Numbered from the stretch's first letter, positions 43,751-53,666 are shown. The stretch is DNA of 64,000 nucleotides from CAWBOV01 sp963790525 (GCA_963790525.1 CAWBOV010000002.1:620001-684000), one strand, 5' to 3'. Translations and numbers: made by a program. The notes: a model not told the origin generated them from the letters alone.

Positions 43751-45179
43751 GCCCGGGACGCTGCTCCACAGCACCGGGACCCTCGGGCTGACCGCGGTGC
43801 TCAACAGGCTCTCCAGCCTGGGATTGCTCGTCGTTCTCGCCCGCGCACTCGGGCAGGGGGCGGTCGCCTACTACGGCCTCGCCACGCTCACCGCGTCGTT
43901 CCTGTCCCTGGGGGCGTCCCTGGGGTTGACGACGTACACCACCCGGGCGGTCGCGGCCGGCGAGCTCGACCGCAGGCAGCTGCGCGCCGTGCACACGGCC
44001 CGCGCCGCCATCCTGGTGGTCGGCGTGGCCGCCCTGGCAGCGGCGAGCACGGCCGTGGTCGACGCCCGGTACGCGACCGGATTCACGATCTTCGCCGTGG
44101 CCGCCGTCCTGGACCAGTGGAACGAGACCGCGTGGCCCGTCGTGCGGGCGACGGACCGGGCGCTGCGGGAATCGGCGGTCACCGTCTCCACCTCGGTGTG
44201 CGCCGTCCTCGTGGTCGGTGCAGTCTGGCTCTCCTCGGGCCTCACCTTCGACACCGCCGCCCTGGTGTGGCTCGGCTTTGCCGCGCTGCGCTCGCTCCTC
44301 GCCGGCACGGCGACGGGCATCTGGCCGGGGTCGGGGCCGAGCGAGATCCGGGCGGTCTTCCCCGGTGCGGTACGTCGCGCGCTGCCCTATCTGGGCTCGG
44401 ACATCCTCGGACTCGCCTACCTGCGAGGCGACACGTTCGTGCTCGCCTTCTTCGTGTCCTCGGCGATGCTCGGCGACTACGTCTCGGCGTCGAGCTACGT
44501 CATCCCGCTCGTCCAGGTGTGCGCGGCGATGAGTCTCGGCGCGCTGGCCACGATGGGGCGCGACGGCGCGGGTCGCGACACCGGCGGCGTCGTCGTGTTC
44601 TTCCTGCGCGCCGGTCTGGCCATTCCGTGCCTGCTGGTGGTCGTGCTGCCGGTGGCCGTCGTCGTGATGTACGGCCACGGTCACACCACCATCACCGTGC
44701 TCGCGCTCGTGCTCTGCGGCTTCGTGCCGATGCGGTTCGGCAACTCGGCGCTGTCGGCGATCCTCATCGTCCTGGGTGGGGTGCGGTTCCGGCTGGTCGT
44801 CGTCGTGCTGAGCGTGGCGGTCAACGTGGCGCTGAACCTCGCCCTGGACGGCTCGCTCGGCGCGCGCGGGGCAGCGCTGTCGACGGTGCTCACGGAAGCC
44901 TTCGTCTCGCTCAGCTTCCTGTTCTTCCTGCGCCGCGTCGGCAGTCCCGTCGCGCACCAGGGCCTGCTGTGGGCGATCGCCGGCGGCGGAACGCTCTACG
45001 CGCTCGCGGTGAGTCTCCCGTCGTCCTCGGTCCACCACGTGCTGCTCGCGGTCGTCTGCTTCCTCGTGCTTCACCTGGTGCTGCTGCTCCGCGTCGCCGT
45101 CCGCCCGCGCTCCGGGGTCCCCGCATCGGAAGGCATCGCCGCTCACCCGGTCGTCGAGCCCGCGGTCGTCACACCGTGA
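43737..45179 (+). CDS. polysaccharide flippase (Wzx-like, MOP superfamily)
   Basis: A 480-residue protein with twelve to fourteen membrane segments across its length. The N-terminus (GTLGLTAVLNRLSSLGLLVVLARALG) and the evenly spaced helices match the polysaccharide biosynthesis/Wzx group, which moves undecaprenyl-linked oligosaccharides to the outer face of the membrane. It overlaps both neighbours (14 nt upstream, GTGA downstream), so it is co-translated with the polymerase and the pyruvyltransferase genes. Confidence 0.87.
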   Translation: MRRLEPGTLLHSTGTLGLTAVLNRLSSLGLLVVLARALGQGAVAYYGLATLTASFLSLGASLGLTTYTTRAVAAGELDRRQLRAVHTARAAILVVGVAALAAASTAVVDARYATGFTIFAVAAVLDQWNETAWPVVRATDRALRESAVTVSTSVCAVLVVGAVWLSSGLTFDTAALVWLGFAALRSLLAGTATGIWPGSGPSEIRAVFPGAVRRALPYLGSDILGLAYLRGDTFVLAFFVSSAMLGDYVSASSYVIPLVQVCAAMSLGALATMGRDGAGRDTGGVVVFFLRAGLAIPCLLVVVLPVAVVVMYGHGHTTITVLALVLCGFVPMRFGNSALSAILIVLGGVRFRLVVVVLSVAVNVALNLALDGSLGARGAALSTVLTEAFVSLSFLFFLRRVGSPVAHQGLLWAIAGGGTLYALAVSLPSSSVHHVLLAVVCFLVLHLVLLLRVAVRPRSGVPASEGIAAHPVVEPAVVTP

Positions 45180-46291
45180 AGGTCGCCGTCGCGGGATGGT
45201 TCGGCTCGGACAACTGGGGCGATGAACTGCTGCTCGACACCACCCGCGCGCTGCTGATCGCCCGCCTGCCCGGCGCCGAACTGGTCGTGCTCTGCCCCGA
45301 TCCGGTCGTCGTCCGGCGGCGCCACGGCCTGGCCGCGGAGGCGTTCCCGACCATCCGTCCGCTGCGGTCCCTGGTGGCGCGCACGCGGCGGACCATGGCC
45401 GTCCTGCGTTCGTGCGACGCGCTGATCATCGGCCCGGGAACGGTGTTCCAGGAACGTTCGCCCGCCCTGCGCTGGCCGGGGACGCTGCCGCTGCTGATCC
45501 GGCTGGTCGTGCTGGCGCGGCTGTGCCGGACGCCGGTGTTCCTGTTCGGCGTGGGGGTCCGCGAGGGCGGGACGCGGGTCGGCGCGGTCGCGGTGCGCCT
45601 GATCGGGCGCCTCTGCACGGGCTTGTTCGTGCGCGACCCGGGCACCGCGGCCCGGTTCGGCAGGCGGGCGGACGTCATCGGCGATGTCGCGATGGCCGCC
45701 GTGCTCGCGCCGCCGTCGACCCGGCTCGCCGATGGGAGCAGCCGGCTGTTGATCTCGCTGCGACCGCTGGAGCCCGGCACGGAGCGGGCGCTGGCGCAGG
45801 TGCTCGTCGCCACGGTCGAGAGCCACTGCCGGGCCGGCGGCACAGCCCGTTTCCTCGCGATGAGCCGGGGGCACTCGGCCACCGGAGAGGACGACCTCGG
45901 CGTCCACGATCGCTATTTCGGCCCGTCGACCCCCGCGGTCCCCGTCGTGGGTCCGGCCTCGACGTTCGCCGACATCGTGGGCACGTTGGTCGATGAGATC
46001 GCCGCGAGCGACGTCCTGGTCGCGACGCGGTTGCACGCGGCGGTGCTCGGCGTCGTGCTGGGCGTCCCCGTCGTCGCGATCGCGTACGAGCAGAAGGTGC
46101 GCGTGACGATGGACGGGCTCGGCCTGGGCGACTGGGTGCTGCCCGTCGACTGCAGTCGGGACGAACTGGCGGATCTGATCGGCCGCCGCGGGTCGGCGCC
46201 GGGGGTGGAGGCCGCGGTGGAGGCGGTCCGTTCGGAGCAGGCTGCGCGCATCGGCGCGGCGATGGACAGCATCGTGGCGAGAATCGGATGA
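45176..46291 (+). CDS. polysaccharide pyruvyl transferase family protein
   Basis: A 371-residue protein of the CsaB/ExoV/WcaK-like pyruvyl transferase family. It starts VAVAGWFGSDNWGDELLL, the typical GxxNxGDE pattern, has GPGTVFQE and FLFGVGVRE in the first half, and ATRLHAAVLGVVLGVPVVAIAYEQK in the second. These enzymes add a ketal-linked pyruvate to sugar residues, making the polymer acidic. GTG 45176 overlaps the flippase stop. The next gene overlaps its stop as ATGA. Confidence 0.88.
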   Translation: MKVAVAGWFGSDNWGDELLLDTTRALLIARLPGAELVVLCPDPVVVRRRHGLAAEAFPTIRPLRSLVARTRRTMAVLRSCDALIIGPGTVFQERSPALRWPGTLPLLIRLVVLARLCRTPVFLFGVGVREGGTRVGAVAVRLIGRLCTGLFVRDPGTAARFGRRADVIGDVAMAAVLAPPSTRLADGSSRLLISLRPLEPGTERALAQVLVATVESHCRAGGTARFLAMSRGHSATGEDDLGVHDRYFGPSTPAVPVVGPASTFADIVGTLVDEIAASDVLVATRLHAAVLGVVLGVPVVAIAYEQKVRVTMDGLGLGDWVLPVDCSRDELADLIGRRGSAPGVEAAVEAVRSEQAARIGAAMDSIVARIG

Positions 46292-47428
46292 GGGTCCTGC
46301 TGATGAGCCCCTTCCCGGTGACCCCCTCCGCGGACGACGCGTCGGCACAGATGCTGCCCGAGCTCGTCGCGAGGCTGGCCGAACAGGTGGAACTCTTCCT
46401 GCTCGCACCCCTCGGGAAGGTTCCCTCCGATCCGCTCCCGCCCGGTGTGACGTTCTTCCCCGTGGCTCCGATCAGGCCTAGCGGCCTGCGCGGCCGGCTC
46501 AGGCGTCAGCCCGTACTGGCAGACGCAGTCCTGGGACGCCGCCGCCACGCGCGAGGCTGCCAGGGTGGTGCGAGCGGTGCGCCCGGACATCGTGCACGGC
46601 GAGTACCTGCACGTAGGGCTCAGCGCGGTCGCCGCCGGGCTGCCGTCCGTCCTCACCCTGCACGACGTGGCCACGGATGTGCTCGCGCGGCGTCTGGTCC
46701 AAGCACCGCCGGTTCAGCGCCCGTACCGTCTCGCCGAACTCGCGCGGACCCGCCGCCTGGAGCGCCGCGTGGTGCGAGGGGTGGACGTCCCGGTGGTGCT
46801 CAGCGACACCGACCGTGCCCGATTCCTTCCGTGGAACGCCCGCTGCACGACGATCGGGCCGGCCGTCGCGCCCGCGCCCGCACGCTGGCAGCCGACGGGA
46901 GGGCCGCCGGTCCTGGTGTTCACCGGAGCGATGTGGCGCAACGCCAATGTCGCCGCCGCCGGATTCCTCGTGGACAGGGTGCTGCCCCTCGTGCGGCGGT
47001 CCAGTCCGTCCGCCACCCTGCGGATCGTCGGTGCCGCGCCTACCGACGAGGTGCGCGCGTGGGCCGACCTGCCCGGCGTCGAGGTGACGGGCCGGGTGGA
47101 CAGCCTCGACGCGGAGATGCTGCGCGCCTCGCTCGTCGTCGCGCCCTCGGTGCTCGGCGGCGGGATCCTGCTGAAGTGCCTCAACGCCGCCGCCCTGGGG
47201 TGCCCCGTCGTCACCACCTCCGCTGTGGCCGCGTCACTCGGTTTCGACGACGGTCAGGTGCGCATCGCGGACGGCCCTGACGCTTGGGCCACCGCGATCA
47301 CGGACCTGCTTGCCGATCCCGTCGCGGCCCACGCCCTGGGCACGGCCGCCCGCGCCCGGGTCACCGAGCGGTTCACGTGGGACCACCGGGTGGCGGGGTA
47401 CCTGAAGGTCTACGAAGGAGTCCTGTGA
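46288..47428 (+). CDS. GT4-type glycosyltransferase, one-base insertion near the 5' end
   Basis: GT-B glycosyltransferase. The first 75 residues (MRVLLMSPFPVTPSADDASA...) are in frame 1 and the rest in frame 2. Deleting one C from CCC at 46510-46512 joins RLRRQP to YWQTQSWDAAATREAARVVR and gives a 379-residue protein with VHGEYLHVGL, the nucleotide-sugar domain FTGAMWRNANVAAA, and the C-terminal SLVVAPSVLGGGILLKCLNAAALGCPVV acceptor of the E-x7-E-like region. It would transfer a sugar to the growing repeat unit. It starts by ATGA overlap and ends by TGATG overlap. Confidence 0.85.
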
Positions 47429-48265
47429 TGGGCGATCTGCAGTGCATCGTCGTCGCCTACAACTCTGGTTCTGGAACTCCCGGAATGCCTGGCCGCGCTG
47501 GGCGCGATCTCGGAGCTCACCGTCACTGTGGTGGACAACGACTCGGCCGACGATTCCCTGATGATCGCTCGGTTGTACGGCGTGCAGACCATCAGCAGCG
47601 CCACGAACGTCGGCTTCGGTGCCGCGGTGAACCTCGCGCTGGCGCACCGGCCGAGCGGAGCCGACGTCCTGCTCGTCAATCCCGACTGCACGGTGGACAC
47701 GGAATGTGTCACGGCCCTGCGCCGCTGCCTCGAGACCCAGGACGATCTGGGCATCGTCGCTCCGGCGATGCGCTATCCCGACGGCTCCTTCGGTATCTCG
47801 GGCGGCAGCCAGCCGATGATCGTCAAGGAATGGCTCGCCGCGGGCGGCATCGACCGAGTCATCCCGCGGTCGCTGCTTGCGCGCGTGGTGCGAGCGCTGG
47901 GATCGAGCGCACCGCTGGGGTTGGCCCAGTACCTCGGCTCAGCCGTCGACGGCGTCGTCCATCCGACCACGTGGGCCTCGGGGTTCTGCCTGCTCGTGCG
48001 GGGGGCCGTTGTGGACGAGATCGTCGGCTTCGACGACCGCTACTTCATGTACTTCGAGGACGTCGATCTGTGCCTGCGCGCGGGCGCCCTGGGGTGGAAG
48101 GTCGCCATCGACGGCCGGTCCGCCGCCGGGCACGCGGAGAGCGCCTCGAGTCAGCGCGTCGGGAAATCGCGCCTCTACTACGACGGCCTCGTCACGTATG
48201 CCCTGCTACACAAGGGATTCCTGTCCGGCGCGTCGGCCCGTCTGCTGCGCCGGATCGCGGGATGA
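47428..48265 (+). CDS. GT2-type glycosyltransferase, rhamnosyltransferase-like, frame broken near the 5' end
   Basis: A GT-A family 2 enzyme of about 278 residues after correction. The start MGDLQCIVVAYN is in frame 1; the continuation LVLELPECLAALGAISELTV, VVDNDSADDS, ATNVGFGAAVNLAL and LLVNPDCTVD (metal-binding region) is in frame 2, so one base must be skipped at about 47464-47467. FMYFEDVDLCLRAG is the second acidic motif, as in WbbL-like rhamnosyltransferases. It overlaps both neighbours. Confidence 0.85.
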
Positions 48266-49545
48266 AGGTCCTCTTCGTCGCGCCGTGGGTGCCGTCGATC
48301 CTGCGGCCACGCAGCCTGTCAGTCCTCACCGCGCTGCACGAGGAGTACGAGGTGCACGTGCTCGCCCTCGTCCGCACCGCGGCCGAGCGGGAACTCGCGG
48401 CATCCCTTCCGGCCGCGTCGGTCACGCTGGTCCCGAACTCGGTAAGGGGATCGCTGGTGCGTACGGCCCGCGGTGCACTCACCGGTCGTTCCCTGCAGAC
48501 GAGTTACGCCGATGTACCCCTGTTGCGGCGGACGGCGCGCCGCCTGGTCGCCGAGCTCGAGCCCGATCTCGTGCATCTCAACGTCTTCCGCACGGTCCAT
48601 CTGCTCGGCGAGTTCGGCGAGGTGCCGACCGTGATCGACCTGGACGAGTTCCGCAGCGAGTACTACCGCCAGCTGGGGAGCTCGCACCGCTCGTGGCTCT
48701 GGCGGGGCATCGGCCGGTACGAGGGCGCCCGGATGGCCGCCGCGGAGCGCGAGCTGGTGGCCACGGGAATCCCGGTCGCGGTGTCGGGGAGCGCGGGCCC
48801 GTGGTCGGCCGAGCCCCAGGTGCTGCACGTCCCGTCGGTGGCGTGCCGCGAGCCTGATGCGCCGGACACCGAGGCGCGCCGGGACCGCTCGGTGCTCTTC
48901 GTGGGGCGCTTCACCTACGAGGCGAACGTGGACGCGGCGCTGTGGTTCGCCGAGGCCTGCTGGCCCCGCATCGCCGCCGCTGTGCCCGATGCGCGGCTGG
49001 TGCTCGTCGGCGATGGACCGCCTGCCGAGATCCGTGCCCTCTCCGGCCCGCGGGTGGACGTGACCGGCTACGTCGACTCCACCCGGCCGTACTACGGGCG
49101 GGCCGCGGTCTCGGTCATCCCGCTACGCCGCGCGTCAGGCGTCCAGATGAAGCTCATCGAAGCTCTGCAGGCGGGCACACCGACGGTCACCTCCGACCTC
49201 GTCGCGCAGCTCGCGGGCGTGGAGGACGACCGCGAGGTCCTCGTCGCCGATGACGCCGACTCCTGGGTCGCCGCCGTCGTGCGGGTGCTGTCGGATCCGG
49301 AGCTCGCCGCATCGCTGGGCGCGGCCGGGACCACCTGGGCCGGTGATCGCCATTCCGCGGCCGAGCTGCGGAGGCGGTTGGCAGCGCTCTACGCGCGGGC
49401 GATGGACTGTCCCGTCAGCGCACCCGGCGGATCCAGATCGAGCCGGAGTCACGATCTGGTCCGGTTCCTGCGAGCGCCGCGAAAGCGACGGGCTCTTCGG
49501 CCAGCAGCTGCGAGCCGAACAGCTGGATCTCGAAGGAATCATTGA
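48262..49545 (+). CDS. GT4-type glycosyltransferase
   Basis: A GT-B glycosyltransferase, 427 residues as read. N-terminal MKVLFVAPWVPSILRPRS and LVHLNVFRTVHLLGEF; C-terminal domain starts SVLFVGRFTYEANVDAALWF and includes ARLVLVGDGPP, RVDVTGYVDSTRPYY and VIPLRRASGVQMKLIEALQAGTP. The last 45 residues are Ser/Arg-rich and overlap the convergent methyltransferase gene by 131 nt. The domain normally ends near ALYARAM (about 49402), so the tail may be non-functional or reflect a further frame error, although the other two frames also lack an early stop. Confidence 0.88.
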   Translation: MKVLFVAPWVPSILRPRSLSVLTALHEEYEVHVLALVRTAAERELAASLPAASVTLVPNSVRGSLVRTARGALTGRSLQTSYADVPLLRRTARRLVAELEPDLVHLNVFRTVHLLGEFGEVPTVIDLDEFRSEYYRQLGSSHRSWLWRGIGRYEGARMAAAERELVATGIPVAVSGSAGPWSAEPQVLHVPSVACREPDAPDTEARRDRSVLFVGRFTYEANVDAALWFAEACWPRIAAAVPDARLVLVGDGPPAEIRALSGPRVDVTGYVDSTRPYYGRAAVSVIPLRRASGVQMKLIEALQAGTPTVTSDLVAQLAGVEDDREVLVADDADSWVAAVVRVLSDPELAASLGAAGTTWAGDRHSAAELRRRLAALYARAMDCPVSAPGGSRSSRSHDLVRFLRAPRKRRALRPAAASRTAGSRRNH

Positions 49546-50320
49546 ACGTGAGGAAGCTCCGCAACAGGTAGTTCTCGTTCCACGCGCGACCTGATTCGAG
49601 CCACTGTTTCGGGTACTCGAACGGCCAGTGGATGTCGTGGACGTGCACCCACACCCCGACCGCCAGTGCCGGGATGACCCGGAAGAACAGATGGTTGACG
49701 TCGCTTCCGGCCTTGCTGACGTGGGTCGAGTCGATGAACAGCACGTCACCGTCGGTCAGCGAGGAGAAGACCTCCGGCGCCACGTCCTGGACGAAACGGC
49801 GGTGGATGGTGACCCGGGCACGGTCCCGGTCGGACAGCAGGCCCTCGAGCCGCGCCGGGTAGGGCTCGATGAAGGTGAACGCGGTCGGCAGGTCGTCGCA
49901 CTCGGCCGCGTCCAGTGCCGCGGCCGAGGAGAAGCCGGAGCCGACCTCGACGTAGCGGGCCGGCCGGATGGTGCGCAGGAGCGCCCGCAGCAGGCTGGCG
50001 TCGGCGACGCTGAACATGCCGTTGTCGGGTTGGTAGCGGGGACCGTCCAGCAGCCCCGCGGAACCCGGGGTGATCCTGGCGAGCAGTTCCAGCTGCCGTT
50101 CACGATGCAGCGCGATCCCGATCGTCGAGGGCTCCAGCGCGACGGCCCGGCGGACGTCGCGACGGCTCGGGATCGGGGAGTAGAAGTGCCCCGGCGCCGC
50201 GTGGCTCGGCACCCGCAACCCCTGCAGGGCGTGCAGTGTGGTCTTGGTGACCGTGCGCCCGGCGCGGGCGAGATCCGACCGCCGGGTCCGATCCGCCTTG
50301 CTCGCCCGGAACAGCACCAT
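49415..50320 (-). CDS. class I SAM-dependent methyltransferase
   Basis: A 301-residue methyltransferase with motif I YVEVGSGFSSAAALDAAE, acidic strand end FIEP, and the metal-binding-like LFIDSTHVSK followed by HVHDIHWPFEYP, as in the Methyltransf_24/O-methyltransferase-like group. It probably methylates a sugar or glycan in the exopolysaccharide pathway. GGGAG lies 8 nt before the ATG. The BY-kinase gene upstream stops 2 nt before this start, so the two form a minus-strand operon. Confidence 0.85.
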   Translation of the reverse strand: MVLFRASKADRTRRSDLARAGRTVTKTTLHALQGLRVPSHAAPGHFYSPIPSRRDVRRAVALEPSTIGIALHRERQLELLARITPGSAGLLDGPRYQPDNGMFSVADASLLRALLRTIRPARYVEVGSGFSSAAALDAAECDDLPTAFTFIEPYPARLEGLLSDRDRARVTIHRRFVQDVAPEVFSSLTDGDVLFIDSTHVSKAGSDVNHLFFRVIPALAVGVWVHVHDIHWPFEYPKQWLESGRAWNENYLLRSFLTFNDSFEIQLFGSQLLAEEPVAFAALAGTGPDRDSGSIWIRRVR

Positions 50321-50322
50321 GA

Positions 50323-51728
50323 TCAGACTCCCGCGCGGTCCGTGGACTTCGGCGTGACTGAATGCGCTGGCCCGGCGGGACGGGACTCGGCGTAGTAGTA
50401 CGAACCCGCGCCGCTGCGGCGGGTCGGAGCCATGCTCAGCACGACACCCACGGGCGTCACGCCGACGTTGGCCAGGCTCTCCAGGCCGCGGGCGATCTGG
50501 TGATGCGTGGTCTTGCCGGCGCGCACCGTGAACAACGTCGCGTCGGCGAGTGAGGCGATCTGCACGCCGTCGGCGACGGGCAGGAGCGGAGCGGTGTCGA
50601 CGATGACGACGTCCACGCTGTCCCGGATGCGGTCGAGAGTGCGCGGAAGGCCTCCGAGTTGAGCAACTCGCTCGGGTTCGGGGGAACCGGTCCCGACGTC
50701 AGCACGGCGAGGTTGCGCCCGGCGTTCTGCAGCACCTCCTCGACCGTCGCGCGGCCGAGGAGCACGGTCGTCAGCCCCACGTCACCGATGAGCCCCAGGG
50801 AGGTGGCCAGCGAAGGCTTGCGCAGATCCGCCTCGATGAGGCAGACGCGCCGGCCGGTTTCCGCGAGCGCGGCAGCGAGGTTCATCGCGGTGTGCGACTT
50901 GCCTTCGCCCGGCAGCGAACTCGTCACCGCGATCACCTTCGGCGGGCTGTCGACGTCGACGAACTCGAGATTGATCCGCATCTGCCGGAAAGTCTCGGCC
51001 CGCATGCCGTGCGCGTCGGCGCGGAAGGCCATCGGCGCCTGCGCTGTGCGCTTGTCCCAGTGCACCTCGCCGAGGACGGGCAGCTGCGTCTGCTGGGTCA
51101 GCTCACCGGCGTCCTTGACGGTGTTGTCGAAGAAGTCCCGAGCGAGCGCCAGGACGAAGCCGATCACCAGACCGGCAAGCAGGCCAAGTAACACATCGAG
51201 TTTGTACCTCGGCGAAGCCGGGCTGCCGGGTACCTGCGCCGGGTGCGTGACGGACAGCTTGACGGGCGAGGGCGTCGTGCTCGAGGTGCGTTCGAGTTCC
51301 TCGATCACCGTCCCGAACTGGGTCGCCACCGCGTTGGCCAGGGCGGCTGCCTGGGCGGGGTTGGTGTCGGTGACGTGCAGATTGATCAGGACCTTGTTGA
51401 TGGGAGCGTCGGCACTGATCTTGTCGGCGAGCTCGCGCGAGGACATCGTCAAGCCCAGCTGCTTGATCACGGCGTCCGTGACCGCGGGACTGTCTGCCTC
51501 GCTGGTGTAGGACTGCACGCGCGCCTGCGTGAACGTGTTGCCCTGGGCGAGTTCCGCGGCGTTGCCGCTGTCGGAGTTGGAGATCGAGACGAAGATCTGC
51601 GCGGTGGCCCGGTAGGTCTTGGTCGCCGTGAGGACGTAGGCCGAGCTGGCGAGGAGCCCGATCAGGATCGCGATCGTCAGGGTGCGCCAGCGCTTGCGGA
51701 GCAACCGGACGTAGTTCTGGGAATTCAC
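50323..51728 (-). CDS. polysaccharide co-polymerase/BY-kinase (Wzz + CpsD fusion), one base missing
   Basis: A Wzc-like protein: N-terminal Wzz domain with membrane helices at about residues 15-35 and 180-200, then the bacterial tyrosine kinase domain with Walker A SSLPGEGKSHTAMN and Walker A' CLIEADLRKP. After LLNSEAFRAL the frame changes and the Walker B VVIVDTAPLLPVADG and the C-terminal tyrosine cluster SYYYAES continue in another frame. Adding one base at about 50636 gives FRALLDRIRDSVDVVIVDT and a 468-residue protein. BY-kinases control exopolysaccharide length and export through tyrosine phosphorylation. GTG 51728, with GGAAGG upstream. Confidence 0.87.
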
Positions 51729-52132
51729 GGGCGACGCCTTCCAGGTGCCTATCGCCCGCGGGGTGGCGTCCGGGCGGACCGCGACCCGGAGAATTCGTGC
51801 GGGGCGGCCCAGGGTCAACGGCGTCCCGTGACGTACTGTACCCGCCAACGCATTTCCGTGAACGTCCCGCGCCTGCAGGAGCTGATGCGAGAAATTCTCG
51901 CCCGCGGCAAATGTAGGTTCCCGGGAAGCAATTGTCTGCGCGCGTAACGATCACATGAAAATCCGGAGAACGTAACACAGCGCTGTTTTCCAATGAGACG
52001 GCCGTCGGTTGCAGAATTCTTCAGGCAATGATTTACTTCGCGCTAAATCATAAGATCAACATGTAGGACGAACCCGCGTCACCGCCAACCCCCTGGACCA
52101 CCCTGAACCACGAAGCTCGCCGAAGGGCCGCC
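51729..52132. promoter_or_regulatory. divergent promoter region of the exopolysaccharide locus
   Basis: A 404-nt gene-free region between the BY-kinase (minus) and the initiating transferase (plus). Its right half (about 51890-52070) is markedly AT-rich for this genome, and several TANNNT-like -10 candidates on both strands make one choice arbitrary. It contains the dyad at 52028-52051. Confidence 0.6.
52028..52051. promoter_or_regulatory. 8-bp perfect dyad, possible operator
   Basis: ATGATTTA (52028-52035) and TAAATCAT (52044-52051) separated by 8 nt, centred about 93 nt before the start of the initiating transferase. One-and-a-half-turn centre spacing (16 bp) fits a dimeric regulator, identity unknown. 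Confidence 0.5.
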
Positions 52133-53608
52133 ATGGCAAGGTTCGGTGGGTCCGGTGCGGTGCGGCGTAGCGACGTGATCCGGGTGTTCGCCCTCGTGGT
52201 CGTGGACGTCTTTGCGCTCTACGAGGCGTTCGTCGTCGCCTATATTCAGCGCGCCGCGGCGGCAAAACCACTGGCCCACCCGGTCTCGGCATTTGCTTTC
52301 AGTCTGCGTGCCGCGGCGGTGGCACCGTTGTGGATTCTCGTGTTCACGGCGTGTGGTCTCTATGCAGCGTCGCGCGAGGGTAGGGCATTCTCGGATCTGG
52401 CTCGGGTGATTGTCGCCGTCGCCGGTGGAGTTATGTCGCTGATCGTCTGGGATTATTTCAGCCCTGACTCGCCGATTTTCCCCAGCCGGTCCATTCCCAT
52501 CTGGGCCACCCTCTACGGAGTGGTGCTCGTTCTTTTCTGCCGATTTCTCGTCCACCAGGCGATCCGCGTCTGCTTTTCCCGCGGGCTCGGCTTGCACAAC
52601 GTCATCGTCGTCGGAGCCGGCGCGCTGGCCGCGGAACTCTCCCACACGTTGTCGCGGCAGGATCGCGGATACCGCATCATCGCGGTCGTCGATCGGCGCT
52701 GCGACGGTGCGTCGGTCGCCCATGCGCCCGTCTACCCGACGCTCGAGATCGCCATGGCCTCGGTCGGGCGGCACGTCGACGAGATCGTCCAGGCCGACTC
52801 CGAGCTGGCCCGTACCGAGGTCGCCGCGATGATGACCTACGCCGGCTCGATGGGCGTGAGCTACCGCTTCGTTCCCGATCAGTACGGCGTGTACGCCGCG
52901 GCGTCCAGCGCGGGCACCATCGGCGGCGTTCCCGTGCTCGAACTGCGCCTGACCGCACTCGACGGCTGGGGCGCGGTGGGCAAGCGGATGTTCGACCTGG
53001 CCGGGTCGCTGCTCCTGCTCCTCGTGCTGTCGCCGGTGCTGCTCGTCGTCGCCGTGTGCGTCAAGGCGGGGGACCCGTCCAATCCGGTGCTGTACAGCCA
53101 GAAGCGGCTCGGTCGCAACGGCCGTGTGATCACAGTCCTCAAGTTCCGGTCGATGAACGCCGACTACTCCACCGGTCCCGACCGGCAGTTCCAGACCCAG
53201 GCGGCAGCCTTCATCGCGATGGGGCGCCCGGAACTCTGCGAGGAGTTCGAGCTGCACCACAAGGTGGCGCGCGACCCCCGGGTGTCGGCACTCGGACGTT
53301 TCCTGCGACGGGCCAGTCTGGACGAGCTGCCCCAGCTGGTGAACGTGGTGCGCGGTGACCTCAGCCTCGTCGGTCCGCGCCCGATCACCGCCGAGGAACT
53401 CGCGCGCTACGGGCCGCAGGGAGCCAGCTTCCTGGCGCTCAAGCCGGGGATCACCGGGCTGTGGCAGGTGTCGGGACGTTCGGCGATTCCGTACGAGGAC
53501 CGGGTCAAACTCGACGTGTTCTACGTCGAGAACTGGAGCCTGGCGATGGATCTGACCATCCTCGCTCGCACGCTGAGAACAGTCGCAGCCCGCCGCGGAG
53601 CCTGCTGA
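52133..53608 (+). CDS. undecaprenyl-phosphate sugar phosphotransferase (WbaP/CpsE-like initiating enzyme)
   Basis: A 491-residue polyisoprenyl-phosphate hexose-1-phosphate transferase. The N-terminus has four membrane segments (about residues 15-135), a Rossmann-like domain follows (NVIVVGAGALAAELSHTL), and the catalytic C-terminal domain starts at a re-entrant helix (KRMFDLAGSLLLLLVLSP) with LKFRSM, RRASLDELPQLVNVVRGDLS, and LVGPRP. It starts repeat-unit synthesis on the lipid carrier. It has its own promoter, divergent from the BY-kinase. Confidence 0.93.
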   Translation: MARFGGSGAVRRSDVIRVFALVVVDVFALYEAFVVAYIQRAAAAKPLAHPVSAFAFSLRAAAVAPLWILVFTACGLYAASREGRAFSDLARVIVAVAGGVMSLIVWDYFSPDSPIFPSRSIPIWATLYGVVLVLFCRFLVHQAIRVCFSRGLGLHNVIVVGAGALAAELSHTLSRQDRGYRIIAVVDRRCDGASVAHAPVYPTLEIAMASVGRHVDEIVQADSELARTEVAAMMTYAGSMGVSYRFVPDQYGVYAAASSAGTIGGVPVLELRLTALDGWGAVGKRMFDLAGSLLLLLVLSPVLLVVAVCVKAGDPSNPVLYSQKRLGRNGRVITVLKFRSMNADYSTGPDRQFQTQAAAFIAMGRPELCEEFELHHKVARDPRVSALGRFLRRASLDELPQLVNVVRGDLSLVGPRPITAEELARYGPQGASFLALKPGITGLWQVSGRSAIPYEDRVKLDVFYVENWSLAMDLTILARTLRTVAARRGAC

Positions 53609-53666
53609 CGACACCCGACTCCCCGTTCGCGAAGCCCGTCGCACCCCCCACCAGACAAGGATCCCC

